From: a virus
IMG/VR virus record: IMGVR_UViG_3300035701_000088
Span: 1-41,792 of that record
Direction: 5' to 3' (one strand)
DNA length: 41,792 nt
Part shown: positions 15,756-24,695 of the stretch, piece after piece
Layout: each line of letters starts with the position of its first letter
Position numbering within the stretch: position 1 is the stretch's first letter
The notes under the pieces: generated by a model
The model's database searches: none
The model's input: the letters and a program-made list of their open reading frames with translations, nothing else
What the model was told of the DNA's origin: nothing
Program-made: the position numbers and the translations under genes

Positions 15756-16094
15756 ATGGATGTTAAATTTTGTACGATTCTTATAACAAAGACAGATTCA
15801 TCCGTCGTAGATTTAGAAGACTGTGATTTATTAGGACTTATTTTGCCGACATTAGATAATGCTAGTTTGACTTTTAAAGTATGTGATACAGCAGGCGGAA
15901 CTTTTGTTACCGTGAAGGATAAAGATGCAACAACGGCATTGACTATTGCCGCAAGTGTTGGTGCTTTTGCAGTAGCTTCAAATATCTTAGATGGATTGAA
16001 AGGTTATCGTTATGTGCAAATTAGTGCCAGTGCAGCACAAAATACCGCAGCCAGAATATTCACCTGGCAACTTAAAAAGAACTGGAGAAGGTAA
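15756..16094 (+). CDS. Beta-rich virion-associated protein (112 aa)
   Basis: SD AAGGAGATG precedes the ATG. The sequence alternates strands: SSVVDLEDCDLLGLILPTLD, SLTFKVCDTAGGTFV, YRYVQISASAAQNTAA. This pattern is common in small structural proteins encoded between the capsid and connector genes of siphophages. Specific role unknown; head decoration or connector accessory is inferred. Confidence 0.55.
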   Translation: MDVKFCTILITKTDSSVVDLEDCDLLGLILPTLDNASLTFKVCDTAGGTFVTVKDKDATTALTIAASVGAFAVASNILDGLKGYRYVQISASAAQNTAARIFTWQLKKNWRR

Positions 16095-16100
16095 AAACTT

Positions 16101-16586
16101 ATGGCTTTAAATATTGAAGAAGTACTTTCGTATTTAAATAATTATTTCGTCTATACTTATGCACCGAATGTATATGTTGATTTTGATGCAGCGACAAAGA
16201 AGATTACCCTTGCTACGGTAGGGGAAATTCTTGATGATTATGCATTGGATATTAAAATTAGTCAATATATTCGTATCGAGGGAAGCAGATTAAATGATGG
16301 TATATATAAAGTAACTGCAGTAGGGACTAATTATGTTACGGTTAATGAAACTTTAATTGATGAATTATCTGATGATGATCTTGACTATGTCACTATCTAT
16401 GAATTGGCTATACCACAGAAATTATTATCTATTGTAACTGAGATGATAGCCTGGACAGGGACAGACAATATCAAATCTGAATCCCTTGGTCCGCATTCTA
16501 TAACTTATGACAGGCCATCTAATGTATTCTCTTCATTTAATGGCAGGATTAAACATTGGAGAAAGGTTGGCTGGAGAAAAGCATGA
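16101..16586 (+). CDS. Head-tail connector (adaptor) protein
   Basis: 161 residues. N-terminal helix, a beta-rich middle (DIKISQYIRIEGSRLNDGI, YKVTAVGTNYVTV), then AIPQKLLSIVTEMIAWTG and the motif IKSESLGPHSITYD, which is typical of SPP1 gp15/HK97 gp6-like adaptors. These sit under the portal and link it to the head-closure protein. The middle beta domain is an addition to the minimal adaptor fold. ATGA overlap with the next gene. Confidence 0.7.
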   Translation: MALNIEEVLSYLNNYFVYTYAPNVYVDFDAATKKITLATVGEILDDYALDIKISQYIRIEGSRLNDGIYKVTAVGTNYVTVNETLIDELSDDDLDYVTIYELAIPQKLLSIVTEMIAWTGTDNIKSESLGPHSITYDRPSNVFSSFNGRIKHWRKVGWRKA

Positions 16587-16897
16587 CCACATTAAGTGAC
16601 TATATGCTGGATAAAACTGTAACACAAAAAAGAAAATCAATAACTGGAGCTAGTGTTGATCCTTGGGCTGATGTAGTAGTTGGTATAAGAATGGCAATAT
16701 ATCCTGCTGGCTCGTTTGCTATGGCAAGTTATCAAAGTCCATATACTAACATTAAATATTCTCATAATGGTTATTGTTTTGTAAGTGCAGCAACTTGGCA
16801 GGTGGGAGATAGGGTAATAGAAGGGTCAATTATTTATACAGTTTTAGAAGTACGAAAATGGGATACGATATTTGAGTTAAAAATGGGGATTATCTAA
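16583..16897 (+). CDS. Head closure (stopper) protein
   Basis: From ATG 16583, which has SD GGAGAAAAGC and overlaps the previous stop, the product has 104 residues beginning MTTLSDYMLDKTVTQKRKSI. A beta-barrel-like pattern follows, with WQVGDRVIEGSIIYTVLEVR near the end, typical of SPP1 gp16-type closure proteins (phage head-tail joining family). A TTG at 16556 would extend it but lies deep in the preceding gene. Its stop shares a base with the next ATG. Confidence 0.65.
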   Translation: MTTLSDYMLDKTVTQKRKSITGASVDPWADVVVGIRMAIYPAGSFAMASYQSPYTNIKYSHNGYCFVSAATWQVGDRVIEGSIIYTVLEVRKWDTIFELKMGII

Positions 16898-17262
16898 TGG
16901 CAAATCTTTTATCGATAGAAGTTCTTGAGGGAATGGAATTAGCGAGACGTTTCCGGGAAAAAGGCGATAAAGTAAAAACTGAAACAGAATTGAATGTTTT
17001 ACAAGCTGGTGTACTTGTAGGCGGTAGAGGTAAGCAGATAGTTCACGTGAAAACCGGAAGATGTAAAGCATCTATTGCCACACAATTAATAGGTGGAAGT
17101 CTTACCACAAAACCATTTTCTCTAACGGGGCCGCAAGTTATTTATGGAGCGGCACTTGAAGCAATGTATCCATATATGGAGCCTGCATTAGAGCAAAGTA
17201 AAGAAGATATAAAGAGATTATTCGGGAATATGGTCACCACAATAATAAGGGGGAAATCTTAA
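16897..17262 (+). CDS. HK97 gp10-like tail completion protein
   Basis: 121 residues with ELNVLQAGVLVGGRGKQIVH, VKTGRCKASIATQ and GPQVIYGAALEAMYPYMEPAL, matching the HK97 gp10 family (A-x-x-x-E-x-G-T-x-x-x-x-x-P-Y-L pattern in variant form). It joins head and tail. TAATG overlap with the previous gene indicates coupled translation. Confidence 0.75.
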   Translation: MANLLSIEVLEGMELARRFREKGDKVKTETELNVLQAGVLVGGRGKQIVHVKTGRCKASIATQLIGGSLTTKPFSLTGPQVIYGAALEAMYPYMEPALEQSKEDIKRLFGNMVTTIIRGKS

Positions 17263-17706
17263 ATGGCTTTAGCAACTGCAGCAATAACGACACTTATAGA
17301 TAATATTATTACAGCACTAAATGCCGCAATTACCTCTACGGCATTGGCAGGAATTGTGGGGGTTTATTTTGGAGATCAAGAAGCCTATAGTGCTTATCCG
17401 GTTATTTGTGTAGGGGCGCCTCCATTACTTAATGAGAATTTCCCAGTTATGGCAGGTCAAGTTGTCCATGATGAAACCTATAATATTCCAATCCTTCTAT
17501 ATGTAGAATATGCCGATACTTTAGCTAATAATAAACTTCTCTATAACTATACTGGAGAAATTAGGACAACATTAAGGAAAAATGATTTTACTGATTTTGT
17601 TTATCAAATTGAAATATTACAGAGTCGTTATGCCTTTGCGCAAAAAGGCGATGTAACTTTGCGAATTAGTGAAACGACTATTCAATATAGAAAAAGAATA
17701 AGTTAA
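17263..17706 (+). CDS. Tail terminator / tail completion protein
   Basis: 147 residues located between the gp10-like gene and the tail tube gene, where the tail terminator is normally found. Predicted N-terminal helix (Ala/Ile/Thr-rich), then beta strands YPVICVGAPP, YNIPILLYVEYAD and a C-terminal strand. Family assignment rests on size, order and pattern. Adjacent ATG to the preceding stop. Confidence 0.65.
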   Translation: MALATAAITTLIDNIITALNAAITSTALAGIVGVYFGDQEAYSAYPVICVGAPPLLNENFPVMAGQVVHDETYNIPILLYVEYADTLANNKLLYNYTGEIRTTLRKNDFTDFVYQIEILQSRYAFAQKGDVTLRISETTIQYRKRIS

Positions 17707-17735
17707 AAATATAAAAAGAAAAGGAAGTGTTTTAA

Positions 17736-19190
17736 ATGCCAATTGGAAACAAAGGATTCATTGGAGTTAAGAAAGAGACTACTTGGGGCTCGAAAGTAGT
17801 AGGTGATAATGATTTTTATTTACCATTTGTTAGTGAAACTCTTACCGCTAATATTGAGAAAATATTATCAGCAGCACAGAGAGGAGTTGTTGATAAACCA
17901 AAATCATATCAAGGGGAAAGGGCTTTTACTGGTGATATTGTTTTAGAAGTTCATCCGGCAAGTTTGGGAGCTATTTTACGAAGTGCTTTCGATGTGCCAG
18001 ATACAGATCCTGCAGGTACAACCGAGACTTTACTGGAAAATTGTGAGGATGCCTGGAATGAGTTAGTGGATGGTGGAGTAATATCTGGATTAGATGTAGT
18101 GGATTATAAAAAAGGTAGTGGTTCAGTGAAGATACAGATTACTGCTGATGTATCGGCAGGTGATATTTGTGCTTCTGAGATTTTAGCTTCCACTGATATG
18201 CATTTAGATACTGCTTTACGGTTCTGGATTAAATCAGATGTGGCCTGTGACGCTTCAGATTTAGCGATAAGAATTTCTGAATCTGTTTTATGTGGAGTTG
18301 GCGGGACTTATAAAGATGTATTAGTCCCTGCCTTAGTTGCTGGAGTATGGACAGAATGCACTGTTACTATGGCTTCTATGACTGATTTCAATGCAGTGAT
18401 AAGTATTGGTTTAATACTGAAAGTAGATAAAGGCGAAATGACCGTCAATATTGATGATATTAGAAGGGTAGTAACTGGAACTGCTGCCACTGCCAAACAG
18501 CATATATTTATACCCAGACAGGATGATTTTCACGCAGATTGTCCTCTCAATCCTTATACTTTAGAAGTTTATCGGGACCAAGGGGATTCCTTCCAATTTT
18601 TAGGAGGGGTGGTAAATACCTTAAAATTAGATTTCTCTACTACTAATAAAATCTTAAAAGCAACTTGTGGAATCATCAGCAAAAATTTAGGTGATGTAGC
18701 AAAGACTTCTGTATCTCTTGAAACTACTAATCCATTTCTCTGGAGTAATGCAGTAATATCAATCGGTGATTCACCTGTCGTTAATAATGATATAGAGAGT
18801 TTCGGAATAGATTATAACAATGCCTGTAGAGCAAAATATACCCTCAACAATACTGTAATACCCAGAAGTATTATCAGAGATGGTTTTAGAACTACAATGA
18901 TTAATTTTGTAATCGATTTTGTGGATAGAACTGAATATAATAAATTTTTATTGGGGACAGAACAGGCTTTTCTAGTAAAGTTTGAAGGTGCAGAAATAGC
19001 TGGCAATGCTGGTGTTTATTATACCCTGCAGATCGATATGCCAAAAGTTCAATATGAAGCTTTCCCGATTAATATTGGTGGACCGGGAAGATTGACCTGT
19101 GCAGTTATTGCAGAAGCTAATTATGATCCAACTGGCGGGGTTTTATATGCCATTAAGGAAAAGTTAATTAATTTAACACCAACATATTAA
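17736..19190 (+). CDS. Major tail tube protein with an inserted carbohydrate-binding-like domain
   Basis: 484 residues, longer than the usual 150-350. The N-terminus (GFIGVKKETTWGSKVV ... AAQRGVVDKPKSYQGERAFTG) and C-terminus are tail tube-like. Residues about 100-247 form a separate beta-sandwich-like module: LLENCEDAWNELVDGG, TALRFWIKSDVACDASDLAI, then MTVNIDDIRRV. The same kind of module occurs in the exported protein at 29741 (residues about 85-255). The insert is likely displayed on the tail surface and may bind glycans; that role is inferred. SD AAGGAAGTG. Confidence 0.8.
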   Translation: MPIGNKGFIGVKKETTWGSKVVGDNDFYLPFVSETLTANIEKILSAAQRGVVDKPKSYQGERAFTGDIVLEVHPASLGAILRSAFDVPDTDPAGTTETLLENCEDAWNELVDGGVISGLDVVDYKKGSGSVKIQITADVSAGDICASEILASTDMHLDTALRFWIKSDVACDASDLAIRISESVLCGVGGTYKDVLVPALVAGVWTECTVTMASMTDFNAVISIGLILKVDKGEMTVNIDDIRRVVTGTAATAKQHIFIPRQDDFHADCPLNPYTLEVYRDQGDSFQFLGGVVNTLKLDFSTTNKILKATCGIISKNLGDVAKTSVSLETTNPFLWSNAVISIGDSPVVNNDIESFGIDYNNACRAKYTLNNTVIPRSIIRDGFRTTMINFVIDFVDRTEYNKFLLGTEQAFLVKFEGAEIAGNAGVYYTLQIDMPKVQYEAFPINIGGPGRLTCAVIAEANYDPTGGVLYAIKEKLINLTPTY

Positions 19191-19205
19191 AAGAAAGGAG
19201 GCATT

Positions 19206-19562
19206 ATGTCTAAAATAAAAATTGGAGATAAAGAATACAAATTAAGCAGGTTAAATTATAAAGATGTCAAAAAAATGAATAGGCATAGAACAGAAAATAA
19301 ATTAGATGATTTAGACTTTGATACTTATATACTTATTTATACTTTACAAAAGGCGAATCCTGATTTTAAAATGACCATCGATGAATTTGATGAAGCATTA
19401 GATATAAATGAAATTGATTTTGTAAGAAAAGAGATTAATGATTATTCAGGATTCAATAAATATATCAAGAAAATACAAGATGAAAAAAATTTAACCCTTG
19501 GGATTGGCAAGAAATTGTCAAAAGATTCACCATTGCCTTTGGTTACGGATATAACGAAATAA
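19206..19562 (+). CDS. Tail assembly chaperone, short form (gpG-like)
   Basis: 118 residues; SD AAAGGAGG. Charged N-terminal half (IGDKEYKLSRLNYKDVKKMN) and helical middle. Located between tail tube and tape measure, where lambda gpG-like chaperones coat the tape measure during tail assembly. The frameshift site at 19484-19493 leads to a longer fusion. Confidence 0.8.
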   Translation: MSKIKIGDKEYKLSRLNYKDVKKMNRHRTENKLDDLDFDTYILIYTLQKANPDFKMTIDEFDEALDINEIDFVRKEINDYSGFNKYIKKIQDEKNLTLGIGKKLSKDSPLPLVTDITK

Positions 19563-19666
19563 TGTCAATCCCCTTAGATGAAATTGTTGATTTCATAGAT
19601 GACGTAGAAGTTCTATATAAAATAAAATTAGAGAGAATGGGAATTGAAACAAAATATAATAAATAA
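19206..19666 (+). CDS. Tail assembly chaperone, -1 frameshift fusion (gpGT-like)
   Basis: After TTA at 19491-19493, a -1 shift continues from 19493 as NPWDWQEIVKRFTIAFGYGY then LDEIVDFIDDVEVLY, ending at TAA 19664-19666; the fusion has about 153 residues. WDWQEIV with a following Ile/Leu/Asp pattern is the typical gpT part. The slippery heptamer A-AAT-TTA (19487-19493), within a run A-AAA-AAT, is correctly phased (X XXY YYZ) and the -1 frame is open only from 19484, which places the shift here. Confidence 0.85.
19484..19493 (+). promoter_or_regulatory. Programmed -1 frameshift site
   Basis: AAAAAATTTA contains two overlapping phased slippery heptamers, AAAAAAT and AAATTTA. Both P- and A-site tRNAs can re-pair after slipping back one base on the second. 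Conserved frameshifting here sets the ratio of the two tail chaperone forms. Confidence 0.8.
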
Positions 19667-19673
19667 ATTAAAA

Positions 19674-20231
19674 TTAATCACATAAAACTATAAGATTAAA
19701 TTTACTAATTTTAGGGTTACTAGTTACCATAGTTTTAAAATTTGCTTTTTGATTAGGATTTAATGTTGTAGGGTCAGAATAACATGTAGTAATGGAAACG
19801 AGTTTACCAAATTTGTCGAGGGCTTGAATTTCTAATCGAACATAATTAGCAATAATTTTACTCGTGTTTTGTAAGATGCCTTCAACATAAATATATTTGC
19901 CAGATTCGCTTGGATAATTAGTCCAATCAACAATTTTTATATTGGCTATCGGTTGTGGTTTTGATTTTATTTCTGGTTCTGGTTCTGGTTCTGGTTTGAA
20001 TATCGTTTGAGGTTGAGATGATTTTTGAAATGATTCGCTTTCTTTTAAAATATAAAATGTGTAACCAAGTTTTAGATAATTATCTTTTACGTTATCTAAA
20101 TTCGTAATCATAATAATATTGCCTTCTTGGTTTTGGATAAAATAAAGTGTGGCATAAGAAAAATTAAAGAAGATTATATTTAAAAAAAATATTAAAGAAA
20201 TGATTAAAAGAAAAGATTTAAGATTTTTCAT
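19674..20231 (-). CDS. Secreted FxLYD-like protein, antisense cargo gene (moron)
   Basis: 185 residues on the minus strand between the tail chaperone and tape measure genes. A Sec signal peptide (KK-rich start, 20-residue Leu/Ile/Phe core, SYA cleavage site at about 27) is followed by a DUF4124-like short segment (TLYFIQNQEGNIIMITNLD), a PEPEPEPE linker and a C-terminal beta domain (IYVEGILQNTSKIIANYVRL ... LNPNQKANF) matching FxLYD-type domains. It has its own promoter and SD (CAGGAGG). This is cargo, not tail assembly; a role in altering the host surface or excluding other phages is inferred. Confidence 0.8.
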   Translation of the reverse strand: MKNLKSFLLIISLIFFLNIIFFNFSYATLYFIQNQEGNIIMITNLDNVKDNYLKLGYTFYILKESESFQKSSQPQTIFKPEPEPEPEIKSKPQPIANIKIVDWTNYPSESGKYIYVEGILQNTSKIIANYVRLEIQALDKFGKLVSITTCYSDPTTLNPNQKANFKTMVTSNPKISKFNLIVLCD

Positions 20232-20259
20232 GATAATATACCTCCTGTTTTTTGATTGG

Positions 20260-20287
20260 ATTATAACATAATCAAATAAATTGTCAA
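20260..20287 (-). promoter_or_regulatory. Consensus promoter of the antisense cargo gene
   Basis: On the minus strand, TTGACA (20282-20287), 16-nt spacer, TATAAT (20260-20265), preceded by TGT to give an extended -10. It drives the 20231-19674 gene independently of the late operon, allowing expression outside the lytic late phase. Confidence 0.85.
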
Positions 20288-20306
20288 ATTAGGGTAAAGG
20301 AATAAA

Positions 20307-22397
20307 ATGGGTGACTATGATTTATTAGTAAAAATAACAGGCGATGCCTCAAATTTAATAAGCGCTTTAGGAAAAGCCAGTAGTAATGTTAGTGATTTTT
20401 CTAAAGGGATAGATAAAATTGGGAAGGGTATGACCATTGTAGGCGGGGCGGTTACTGCTGCCTTTGCATTAATTATTAAAAAGACTGTTGACGTTGGAGA
20501 TGCCTTTAACGATATGAGTCTGCGGACTGGCGTTGCAGTAGAAGAATTATCTGCTCTTGCCTATGCTGGTAAACAAACAGGAACAGATATAGAAGCGATA
20601 GAACTTTCTCTTAAATTCTTAACTCGTGCTATGGATGATACTTCTAAAGGAATTGGAACAGCAAAAGATACCTTTGCGGCATTGGGAATATCGGTTACAG
20701 ATGCAGAAGGAAAATTAAGACCCACTGTTGAGGTAATGAAAGATGTCGCTACTGCTGTTGCGGCAATAGATGATCCTGCTCGACAGGCTGCAGTTGCTAT
20801 GGAATTATTTGGAGCAAGAAGCGGGACTCAATTAGTTCCTTTACTTAAATTAGGAGAAAAGGGTATTGATGACTTAATGAAGAAGGCTGAAGAATTGGGG
20901 ATTGTCCTTTCCACTAAAGAAGCACAGGCGGCTGATGAATTTAAAGACAAAATGAATGACCTTAAAGATGTTTTAGGGGCGGCAGGAAGAGATATAGCGA
21001 ATGTGTTAATTCCTTCTCTCACTGCATTGTCTATAAAAGCAGTAGAGATTATAAAGAAAATTAGAGAATGGGCTGAAGAACATAAAACATTAATAGACTG
21101 GATTGTAAAATTAGGTGCAGGATTAGGGGTTTTGGCAGCAGTTGGGGGGCCGATACTGTTAGCAGTTTCAGCTTTTACGAAAATGCAAGGGGCAATTACT
21201 GCACTCGGAACTATTTCCTCTGGACCAATAGGAATAGCTATTATAGCTATAGCAGGTATTGCAGTAGGAAGTAAATTATTGTATGACCGTCTGGAAGAAA
21301 CCGTAGGTGGAATGCGTGAATTTCGAGAAGAACTCAAAAATATGAGTCTTTTTCAATTAAATTTAGAAATACAGAAACTGACGGATAGTGCCGAACAATT
21401 ACAGAAAAGATTTTCTGAAATACCTAAAGGAATTGGACAACAAGAAATCTTAACAATGATTGATGGAATAAATAAACGATTAAAATTATTATATGAAAGA
21501 AAAGATGAAATTGATAATTTATCTACTTCAATAAGTGGATTTGGAGAACAACTTGAAATAACTGGAGGGAAGATAGAAACTTTTGACGAAATGGTGGCAA
21601 GAATGGCAGAAGAGACTAAAGTGGCAAACGAAGCAATAGCAAAATCTACTCAGGATTTAGCGAATATAATGCAACCTACTTATGATAAGTTATATGAAAT
21701 GAGTCATACAGCAGAAGAGGTTGCTGTTAGAAGTTTAAATGCTCAAAGGGATGCACAAACAGAAGCAGTCAAAGCATTAAATTTATCTACTGATGCACAG
21801 GCAGCGGCACTAACTAAAATATCAGAATTATATAATATTGAAGTAGGATTAATAATCTCAAAGTTGGAAGAAGAAAAGCAAAAACAAATAGAAGTAGCAA
21901 TAATAACCGAAAAAAGTTGGGAAGCAGTAGGTGTAGTCACAAGAAAAATAAGGGGGGAATATGACCCCTTAATAGATAAATTAAAAGAATTAGCGACGGA
22001 AACAGAATCATCTGCAGCAAGGCAAGTTAAAGCAATGCAAACAATAATAGATGCCGCTGGAAAAGTTACTGCCATTAAATTACCTGGTGGCGGGATAATA
22101 TCAACAGAAGCCATCACCGCACCGAATGTAGGAGCAGAATATTATGCTCCTAAACTTCAAGTAGGCACTCCCCTTGTAACGAAAACAGGTTTAGCAGTAA
22201 TTCATAAAGATGAAGCAGTATTAACTCCAGAGCAAAACAAAGCCTATCAAAGCGGTGGGAGTCAATTTACTGTAAATATAAATAATCCAATAATTAGAAA
22301 TGATGACGATATAACTAAAATCAGAAATGAAGTAAAAAGAGCACACGAGGAATTAGTAAGACAATATGGTCGCACAGGTTATGCACCAGCATATTAA
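20307..22397 (+). CDS. Tail tape measure protein
   Basis: 696 residues. The N-terminus (LVKITGDASNLISALGKASS, then FSKGIDKIGKGMTIVGGAV) and the MKDVATAVAAIDDPARQAAV / MELFGARSGTQLVPLL region are typical of TP901-1-like tape measure proteins. Hydrophobic segments at about 265-320 and long helices follow. It sets tail length; at about 0.15 nm per residue roughly 100 nm is expected. C-terminus has the HKDEAVLTPEQNKAY motif. SD AAAGGAA. Confidence 0.95.
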   Translation: MGDYDLLVKITGDASNLISALGKASSNVSDFSKGIDKIGKGMTIVGGAVTAAFALIIKKTVDVGDAFNDMSLRTGVAVEELSALAYAGKQTGTDIEAIELSLKFLTRAMDDTSKGIGTAKDTFAALGISVTDAEGKLRPTVEVMKDVATAVAAIDDPARQAAVAMELFGARSGTQLVPLLKLGEKGIDDLMKKAEELGIVLSTKEAQAADEFKDKMNDLKDVLGAAGRDIANVLIPSLTALSIKAVEIIKKIREWAEEHKTLIDWIVKLGAGLGVLAAVGGPILLAVSAFTKMQGAITALGTISSGPIGIAIIAIAGIAVGSKLLYDRLEETVGGMREFREELKNMSLFQLNLEIQKLTDSAEQLQKRFSEIPKGIGQQEILTMIDGINKRLKLLYERKDEIDNLSTSISGFGEQLEITGGKIETFDEMVARMAEETKVANEAIAKSTQDLANIMQPTYDKLYEMSHTAEEVAVRSLNAQRDAQTEAVKALNLSTDAQAAALTKISELYNIEVGLIISKLEEEKQKQIEVAIITEKSWEAVGVVTRKIRGEYDPLIDKLKELATETESSAARQVKAMQTIIDAAGKVTAIKLPGGGIISTEAITAPNVGAEYYAPKLQVGTPLVTKTGLAVIHKDEAVLTPEQNKAYQSGGSQFTVNINNPIIRNDDDITKIRNEVKRAHEELVRQYGRTGYAPAY

Positions 22398-22410
22398 AAG
22401 GAGATAAATT

Positions 22411-22998
22411 ATGGCGGAAGGCACAATCTCAATAGGTTCGACAACGCTGGATACTCCAATCGGATATACGCACGAGCCGATTAAAGCTGAAACATATGAT
22501 AGAGCTATTCGAGGTAATTTGATAATTAATCGGGCGGTAACCGTAGAGGATCAACCTATCTCAAAATATCGTTTTGAAATATCCGATATTGTGAACAGCA
22601 AAATGCTGGCTATAAAAGCGGAAGCGGTTCATATAAGCAATTTATATTTAATTGATTATTTACAAATAGTAGAAGTATTAAGTGGTGACGGAACTACTAC
22701 TACTTTTTATTCGCAAAGAGAATTATCTGGAGCGACTCCATTGCCAGTAATTACTTTGGGCGGGACATCAAAAACTGTAACCGTTACTGAAGATATTAAT
22801 CCTGCTGCTGGAAATGTCTATGTTAAAGCCAATGTATCAGGCAGGGCAAGGTTTATATTCGGAGACGTGCCACCGGATACAGACGATAATATTATAATCC
22901 AATATGAGCCTAAATATGCGGTTAGGATTATTAGTTTTCGATATGTTGGCAGGATAAAAGATGTGGGCAATTATACCTTGATTTGCGAGGAAGTATAA
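22411..22998 (+). CDS. Tail tip protein, distal-tail-like position (195 aa)
   Basis: SD AAAGGAGAT precedes the ATG. Beta-rich with ITLGGTSKTVTVTEDINP and AVRIISFRYVGRIKDVGNYT. It lies directly after the tape measure, where a distal tail (Dit-like) or baseplate hub adaptor is expected. No clear family signature; the assignment is by position. Confidence 0.55.
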   Translation: MAEGTISIGSTTLDTPIGYTHEPIKAETYDRAIRGNLIINRAVTVEDQPISKYRFEISDIVNSKMLAIKAEAVHISNLYLIDYLQIVEVLSGDGTTTTFYSQRELSGATPLPVITLGGTSKTVTVTEDINPAAGNVYVKANVSGRARFIFGDVPPDTDDNIIIQYEPKYAVRIISFRYVGRIKDVGNYTLICEEV

Positions 22999-23000
22999 AA

Positions 23001-24695
23001 ATGGAAACAATTATAAAATGTTTTTTGGGAGTAAATGCACAACCTGCTGAGCAAAAAACTTATGCTAATATAGCTGGAACATTATTAGTAGACGATAATG
23101 ATTTAGGTAATTTTTTCGGAGTAAGGATTCCCTGTTCACTTACCGTTACCAGAAATGTTGTTGGTGCTTGCCTTAATACCAGTCAGGGAATACGAATTAC
23201 TATTACTGTTGACGGGGAAGATGTAAGTGATTCCTTAGTGGGCAATATAACAATATCGCATAACTTGAATTATATTAGCACTTTTTCATTTAGTTTGGGT
23301 GATCCGAAATATTCCCCATTAGTTGACTCTCATATAGCCGTTAATTCAGTGGTAATAATCACTGCCTATATTAACGGGCAGACGATTAAGATGTTTACAG
23401 GGTTGTTAGATGAGACAAGAACCACTTATGATGGCGGTTATAGATTAAATATTATAGGTAGGGATTATGGGAAGAAATTACTTGATAAGACTATGACCTT
23501 AATCTCAGTTCAGGATTCAGCAAATAAATCAATGAGGGGTTCGATGGTAGAATATCTTGCTGGGCAGGCAGGTATAACCAATATAAACGTGCCTGCTGGT
23601 GATGCAGTTATTATTGACCATAGTTTTCAAGACCAGACTATTTGGGATATGATTCAAAAGGAATGTGCCATAGAAGGTTGGTATGTGAGATTTGACGAAA
23701 ATGGAGTAATGAAGATAAAAACCAGAACTATTAAAACTGACACAACTGATTATCCCGTTGCCGACTGGGAATACGGAGAAGATAAATTTGTCCAATTGGG
23801 TTTGGAAACATCGGATAAGGGTATTATAAATAAAGTAATTATATTAGGTGCAATCTTTGAAGAAGAAACCATAACAATTACACCTGCCGATACTACAGAA
23901 ACTCCTCCAGAAGTGGATGTTCCAGAATCAGAATATACTGAAGATTCTATCCCTGTATCTAAAAGTTTTGTTTTAGGTGAAAGTGTAACCGCTTGGTCTT
24001 ATAGTTCGGGTGGTTATACAGTTACTACTTCTTATAAAGGCCCAATTAAACCTTCTGGATATATCTTCCCCAAATATCAATCTTATGGATTTCATATAAG
24101 TGGAGCTAATATTGTAGATGTAACTTATTCTATAAGCGGTGGAGCACATATAGAGAGTCAGAGTAAAACTGGATGCCTTATCTATCGGGATATACAATCT
24201 ACATTGGATTGGGTGTTTACAGAAAAGGCTTTTTCTGTAACTATCACCATTAAAACTAAAGTAGAAACTGCAGGTGGGGACGTCTGGATTGCTGATAATC
24301 TTCCTGCTGAAGTGGCCGCAGATACAGTTGTATCTACTATAACCTATACGCAGGTAAAAGCATCTGTCGAAGATGCCGCATCTATTGCTTTATATGGCGA
24401 GCGCAAACCTAACAATGAAGGCACTTTAGAATTTCCATTAGCTGAAACAGAAGCACAATGCAAAAGGATAGGGGAAAATATTATATTAGATAGTCATAGA
24501 TTTATTAAACAACCTGATGATAGCGTTCCTTTTAATCCCAAATTAATTGTAGGGGAAACAGTAGAATTTACCGATAAGAAAATTGGTTATGATGAGGATA
24601 GATATTTTGGAGAAGAAGTAATCCATACTATCGACATTGATAAGGAAGGCAAAATAAAAGCTCGCACCAGAACAGGATGTGTTTATTATGCTTAA
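23001..24695 (+). CDS. Tail hub protein, gpD/gp27-like
   Basis: 565 residues from ATG 23001, chosen over the upstream TTG because GAGGAAG lies ahead of it. Features typical of late control D / baseplate hub proteins: GIRITITVDGEDVSDSLVGN, FSFSLGDPKYSPLVD, FTGLLDETRTTYDGGYRL, NIIGRDYGKKLL, then IQKECAIEGWYVRFDENG. A Thr/Ser/Pro-rich insert at about 285-420 looks like an additional beta domain. It joins the tail tip to fibers. Confidence 0.75.
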   Translation: METIIKCFLGVNAQPAEQKTYANIAGTLLVDDNDLGNFFGVRIPCSLTVTRNVVGACLNTSQGIRITITVDGEDVSDSLVGNITISHNLNYISTFSFSLGDPKYSPLVDSHIAVNSVVIITAYINGQTIKMFTGLLDETRTTYDGGYRLNIIGRDYGKKLLDKTMTLISVQDSANKSMRGSMVEYLAGQAGITNINVPAGDAVIIDHSFQDQTIWDMIQKECAIEGWYVRFDENGVMKIKTRTIKTDTTDYPVADWEYGEDKFVQLGLETSDKGIINKVIILGAIFEEETITITPADTTETPPEVDVPESEYTEDSIPVSKSFVLGESVTAWSYSSGGYTVTTSYKGPIKPSGYIFPKYQSYGFHISGANIVDVTYSISGGAHIESQSKTGCLIYRDIQSTLDWVFTEKAFSVTITIKTKVETAGGDVWIADNLPAEVAADTVVSTITYTQVKASVEDAASIALYGERKPNNEGTLEFPLAETEAQCKRIGENIILDSHRFIKQPDDSVPFNPKLIVGETVEFTDKKIGYDEDRYFGEEVIHTIDIDKEGKIKARTRTGCVYYA

